Shown here piece by piece: positions 59,528 to 64,000 of a stretch of 64,000 nt of DNA. The notes under the pieces were generated by a model. That model did not search any database, was not told the DNA's origin, and saw nothing but the letters and a program-made list of their open reading frames with translations. How positions within the stretch are numbered: the stretch's first letter is position 1; every line of letters starts with the position of its first letter. Source of the stretch: Amia ocellicauda (Eukaryota > Chordata > Actinopteri > Amiiformes > Amiidae); NCBI RefSeq assembly GCF_036373705.1, contig NC_089869.1, positions 10,675,676 through 10,739,675 on the forward strand. The letters are read 5' to 3'. The translations under genes and the position numbers were made by a program.

Positions 59528-62500
59528 TGAGAGGGATGGCCCTTGGGGGCTGGAGAGAGCAGCTGTGTGGATGAGGCTCTGTGACTGTAGTCAGGGGCTG
59601 CCCTTGTCCTACCAAATCCCAGGAGGGCAAGAGATCAGTGCGCTTCCACTCTGTGCATGGGTTTTGTCTCCATTTGCATATGGCGGCACTCCGATTTAAT
59701 AAAGTTACACTTCCCTCTGCAATCACAAGCTGCTTCTGAAAGTCTATTTTTAGCCCTAATCACAACTGTGAAATTTCATACTTGCCAACTTTTTGCGATT
59801 GGGAGAGACAGCCCAGCACTGTCTGAGTGCATCTCTCCTCTACCCGTCCCACGGGTGTTTGGAATCGGTACAGATCACAAGATTATTTTTATAATGAGTT
59901 TGTGTTTGCTGTATGTAAAAGTACATATTGTTGACTGGCTTGTTAGATTTTTTCCATTTGTTCTTGCTTGGTTTGTGTCTTTTTGATTGTTGTGATGAAC
60001 CGTTGAAATATAGAATGTGACGGGCATCGAAGTTCCCCAAACCATTATTTCGCTTGACTGAGTTAAGTATTGGGCATATAGGGAATGCACAAGCAAATAT
60101 ATTTTGGTTCTATTATTTATTTGATGCACAATGTGAGCTAATATTGACAGAAACTTTAAATACAAAAAATACAAATAAAATAAAATGGTTTAGTCTATAA
60201 CAAATAACTGGCCTCCAAACCGTATGCAGTGTAATTAATGTTACACTCAGAGAATAGATACACAGGCCCCTGGACATACAGGCACCGCTGTCCTCAATCT
60301 GTTGTATTCAGGCAAATGATGGCAGTTAAGACTTTCAGCTGGGTACAGAAAACAGAAAATGTCACCATAAAACAAACATGTATGAGAAACATTTCTGACA
60401 TGAAGGTAAATAGTGAGTGAATAGTGAGTTTTTTTAATTTGAAGAACAGTTGCGTCATTTGAAAGTAGGCCTAAAGACTTTGGGTCTTATTAATAATTGA
60501 TGAAGATATGGTTGGGAGAGATGCATTCACTTAGCTCTACCTTCATCTTCATATACAGTATATATAATTTTATTTAATTTACTAAATGTTCATTGCACTG
60601 GATTCCTGAATAGCGTGGACACGGGTGAACAACTGGGGGAAAGGTTCAATTCCTCCCCATTTTGAATTCCTTTTTTAACTAGGATGGACTCTGTACTTCT
60701 AGCTTACCACAAAAATGTTTTTTGAGTGCCCTCCACCTCAATCCATTCCCGGGATCACTCTCTCCCACTCCCACCATGCTTTGCTGCTAAAGCTCTGATC
60801 TGGATTGATGTCACTTCCAATCACCAATTGTCAGGATGGAAAGGGTCGGCTGGGTTAGGGGAGGGGGGTCGGGTTGCGCACTGGTACATGTTTACAGTTG
60901 GATATTAAGCAGTTCTTATTTCGTACAACATGTCAAATGTTAAAGCATCTTAAATTGTCTGTGTGTGTGTCTCTGTATATACATATCGGTGCTGCCCAAC
61001 TTTGTGCCTGGAGAGCCACATCCTGGAGGTCTATATTTGAAGATCTCTAAATCATAATTTGATGCATCCCTTGAACACACGGTATTTAACTGCTTAAGCC
61101 TAGTAATGGAATCAATTAAGTGGTTTGGATCACACAAAAACCAGAAGACACGGTGTCTCTCCAAGACCAATAGTGTGACTCAGGTGTTCCGTGGTGCGTT
61201 CGAACAGTCTGGAACAGTCTGCTTGTTTACAAAGAGAAAAGTGGAGCAGGTAAACAGTGGTTGTATCACAACCCATTCTGGCTTCACCTGGGAACAGGGT
61301 AGTGACTGCTGATCAGGAGATAGGTCAGCCTAGCTCAGAGAGGGGAGTGGCAAAGTATATTGAGTGATAGAACGGAAGTGAGAGTGGATCTAGTTATTCT
61401 CTAAAAAATAGAAGACTGATAGGGAGTGATGCTTTTTTTTATTATTATTATTTTTTTGGTCATAAAAATGTAATAATTTTATTGGAATGTGTTTTTTGCA
61501 ATTATTTTATTTATTCATTGGATTGTGCTGCTAAATTCCTGATCATTTGAGCATGTTGCATTTCGCCAGGGGTCAGTGAAGTTGAAGTTGTGTCCCTTCC
61601 CGACACCTTGGCTCCGAGTTGCTTTCCTGTGTGGTGACTCGCATTCGCTATCGGAGAGGGGAGAGGGATTAGGGATTAGCCTCCTGGCTTATCTGTGCTA
61701 AACCTGCCATGAGTTGCTCGCTCTTCCCCTCCTGCTCCACTGCCTCCCACCCCCTCACAAATAATCCCTGGCACTGTGGGCTTGACACATTTTAAATGCA
61801 TCCTCAAATTACCATGATTTCTCCCAAGCTCAGTCGATTTTCACTGTTCTTTTTGTTGCTTGGTTGCCTATACTTGGATTTGTTCAGTTTAATTGGTGTA
61901 GATGTTTATTCCTCTGCTGCTCAGGATTCCCAGATATGTATTTTCGCTTGTATTATTCTGCTCTGTATATGAACTGCCAAAGATAGTGCACATAATGATA
62001 TTGCTAGGATTTTCTTAGATTTTTGCCACTCCATTTACCCTTATACAACAACCCACACAAATTCAACATATAAATGGATATATGATACAATTGTGGGTGG
62101 GGGGTGCATATGAATCTGATTTAAAAAAAAACAAAAAAAAAAACATTTTTGACAAATGATAAATAAGTCGGTTCAAGCTATTTGTTTCTTCAGCCCACAT
62201 TGTGTAAGACACTGAGCTCATTTAGGACCATACGGGCTTAAAAAAAAAAAAAAAAAGACATGGAAGTTGCTATTTTAGAGAAGCGTCCGCCATGTCTTAA
62301 AATTCTCAGAATGCATTGACTACATAAGACCAGTCTAAGGAAAGACTGTTTTATGCAATGGTTTAGAGTGTCTATCATTAGTATGACTAATTATGACAAT
62401 TATGCTAAGACAAAGACTTAGTCTATGTTTATGCAACTGGCACCTGAATTAAATATTACTTCTACTTTTGCCCCTCTTGCATCCTTGTTTTAGTATTACT

Positions 62501-62549
62501 CAGTTTCATAGCAGACTTACAATTGTTACAGTATATCACATTATTTTTA

Positions 62550-62655
62550 CCCATTTATACAGCTGGGCATTTACTGGAACAATCTAGGTAAAGTGCCTTG
62601 CTCAAGGGTACAACAACAGTCTCTCACCTGGGATTGAACCCACGGCCCTCCACTC
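62550..62655. repeat. Dispersed SINE-like repeat, copy 2
   Basis: This is the partner of the block at 2030-2152 and shares the same ordered words, including GCATTTACTGGAACAATCTA, TTGCTCAAGGGTAC and CACCTGGGATTGAACCCA. It abuts the left end of the Tc1-like element that follows, which appears truncated against it. Confidence 0.65.
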
Positions 62656-62659
62656 CACC

Positions 62660-64000
62660 TTACTGTAAAGTAATAATGCTTTCAAAAATAGACATGTTAA
62701 TAGATTATATTTATCAATTAACTAAATGCAAAGTGAGTGAACAGAAGAAAAATCTACATCAAATCAATATTTGGTGTGAACACCCTTTGGCTTCAAAACA
62801 GCATCAATTCTTCTAGGTACACTTGCACACAGTTTTTGAAGGAACTCGGCAGGTAGGTTGGCCCAATCATCTTGGAGAACTAACCACAGCTCTTCTGTGG
62901 ATTTAGGCAGCCTCAATTGCTTCTCTCTCTTCATGTAATCCCAGGCAGACTTGATGATGTTGAGATCAGGGCTCTGTGGAGGCCATACCATCACTTCCAG
63001 GACTCCTTGTTCTTCTTTACGCTTAAGATAGTTCTTAATGACTGTCGCTGTATGTTTGGGGTCATTGTCATGCTGCAGAATACATTTGGGGCCAGTCAGA
63101 TGCCTCCCTGATAGTATTGCATGATGCATAAGTATCTGCCTGTACTTCACAGCATTGAGGAGACCATTCATTCTGACCAAATCCCCAACTCCATTTGCAG
63201 AAATGCAGCCCCAAACTTGCAAGGAACCTCCACCATGCTTCACTGTTGCCTGCAGACACTCATTCATGTACCACTCTCACAGCCAGATATTTAAAATTTT
63301 GACTCATCAGTCCAGAGCACCTGCTGCCATTTTTCTGCACCACAGTTCCTGTGTTTTTGTGCAGAGTTGAGTCGCTTGGCCTTGTTGCCACGTTGGACAT
63401 ATGGCTTTTTGGCTGCAGGTCTTCCTGAAGGCCACTTCTGACCAGACTTCTCTGGACAGTAGATGGGTGTACCAGGGTCCCACTGTTTTCTGCCAATTCT
63501 GGGCTGATGGCACTGCTGGACATCTTCCAATTGTGAAGGGAATTAAGCATGATGGGTTTCTCATCTGCTGCAGTAAGTTTCCTTGGCCGACCACTGCGTC
63601 TACGGTCCTCAAAGTTGCCAGTTTCTTTGTGCTTCTTCAAAAGAGCTTGGACAGCACATCTGGAAACCCCTGTGTGCCTTGAAATGTCTGCCTGGGAGAG
63701 ACCTTGCTGATGCAGTATATCTACCTTGTGTCTTGTTGCTGTGCTCAGTCTTGCCATGGTGTATGACTTTTGACAGTAAACTGTCTTCAGCAACCTGACC
63801 TTGTTAGCTGAGTTTGGCTGTTCCTCACCCAGTTTTATTCCTCCTACACAGCTGTTTCTGTTTCAGTTAATGATTGTGTTTAAACCCACATATTGAATTG
63901 ATGATCATTAGCACCTGTTTGGTATAATTGTTTAATCATACACCTGACTATATGCCTTCAAAATCCGACTTTGTGCAAGTGTACCTAGATGAATTGATGC
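62660..64000 (-). mobile_element. Tc1-like DD38E element (Intruder-like), runs off the window
   Basis: The element carries a decayed minus-strand transposase and long inverted repeats. The last 30 bp of the window (63971-64000) are complementary to 62801-62830 with 28 of 30 matches, so the right arm has only just begun when the sequence ends. Because 62801-62830 is also transposase coding sequence, the inverted repeat overlaps the 3' end of the gene. The left end probably lacks its outermost bases, since no TA-flanked terminus is visible. The spacing of the last two catalytic positions is 38, as in the published DD38E 'Intruder' family. Confidence 0.85.
62764..63757 (-). pseudogene. DD38E Tc1-like transposase pseudogene
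   Basis: The minus strand opens MARLSTATRHKVDILHQQGL with a helix-turn-helix (VSRCAVQALLKKHKETG) and the SGRPRKLTAAD motif. A frameshift near RSGLQ moves the WTDESKF motif (first Asp) to another frame, and a deletion of roughly 40 bp joins it to the NECLQATVKHGGGSLQVWGC part. The C-terminal piece keeps HDNDPKHTA (second Asp), but the third catalytic residue is changed: SPDLNIIK has Lys where Glu is required. It ends KGVHTKY at 62764. It is dead by three independent lesions. Confidence 0.92.

Larger units (their letters stand above)
43500..62540. other. Long gene-poor region or first intron
   Basis: Nineteen kb hold only short, repeat-like or unrecognisable open frames. Separately listed items inside it are LINE 3' fragments (44.4, 54.8, 57.7 kb), a fold-back repeat (45.1 kb), microsatellites (46.67, 53.13, 55.05, 58.32 kb) and the hairpin at 59453. 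Some blocks look more constrained than their surroundings by eye, for example 48.5-49.3, 50.7-51.0, 51.6-51.75 and 61.7-61.85 kb, and could be non-coding regulatory elements. Conservation was not tested. Confidence 0.5.

Overview
This window looks like genomic DNA from a ray-finned fish. Its genes are split by introns with GT/AG junctions, and the proteins they encode read like close vertebrate orthologues. The spacers are AT-rich with CpG-rich promoters, microsatellites are abundant, and there are several Tc1/mariner transposons of kinds common in fish. I cannot name the species.

Three multi-exon genes can be rebuilt completely, and all three concern lipids. (1) AIFM2/FSP1, + strand, 1105-5797: 8 coding exons, 373 codons. 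(2) A fatty-acid elongase of the ELOVL6 type (fish elovl6/elovl6l), - strand, 22265-12114: 4 exons, 267 codons. Its 3' UTR probably runs to about 7.83 kb and meets the end of AIFM2 tail to tail. (3) A UGT8-type ceramide galactosyltransferase, - strand, 37485-33541: 5 exons, 541 codons. The joined exons keep one open frame in each gene, and the lengths equal or nearly equal those I recall for the human proteins.

Layout. 1-5.8 kb: AIFM2. 5.9-7.1 kb: a full-length Tc1/mariner element with an open transposase (DD36E spacing) in the presumed AIFM2 3' UTR. 7.8-22.3 kb: the elongase, with a dead Tc1-like element in its last intron, a local duplication in its second intron and a GC-rich palindrome in its first intron. 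22.4-22.8 kb: a CpG-rich, probably bidirectional promoter, from which an unidentified + strand transcript may run to about 26.9 kb. 28.65-29.87 kb: a second, broken DD36E element in opposite orientation. 32.9-38.7 kb: the UGT8-like gene. 39.4-40.3 kb: a promoter-like block and a degenerate ORF region. 41.9 kb: a second copy of the palindrome. 43.1-43.5 kb: a CpG-rich block with a candidate first exon. 43.5-62.5 kb: no exon I can defend; it holds simple repeats, LINE 3' fragments and fold-back repeats, and is best read as a long intron or gene-poor spacer. 62.7 kb to the end: a decayed DD38E Tc1-like element whose right arm leaves the window.

I did not find a new enzymatic or defence system. 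The most unusual items are a perfect 21-bp inverted repeat forming a 75-nt hairpin (59453-59527), a pair of GC-rich fold-back elements (21.24 and 41.87 kb), the duplicated segment in elongase intron 2, and the AIFM2 / ELOVL6-like / UGT8-like neighbourhood, which mixes genes placed on human 10q and 4q.
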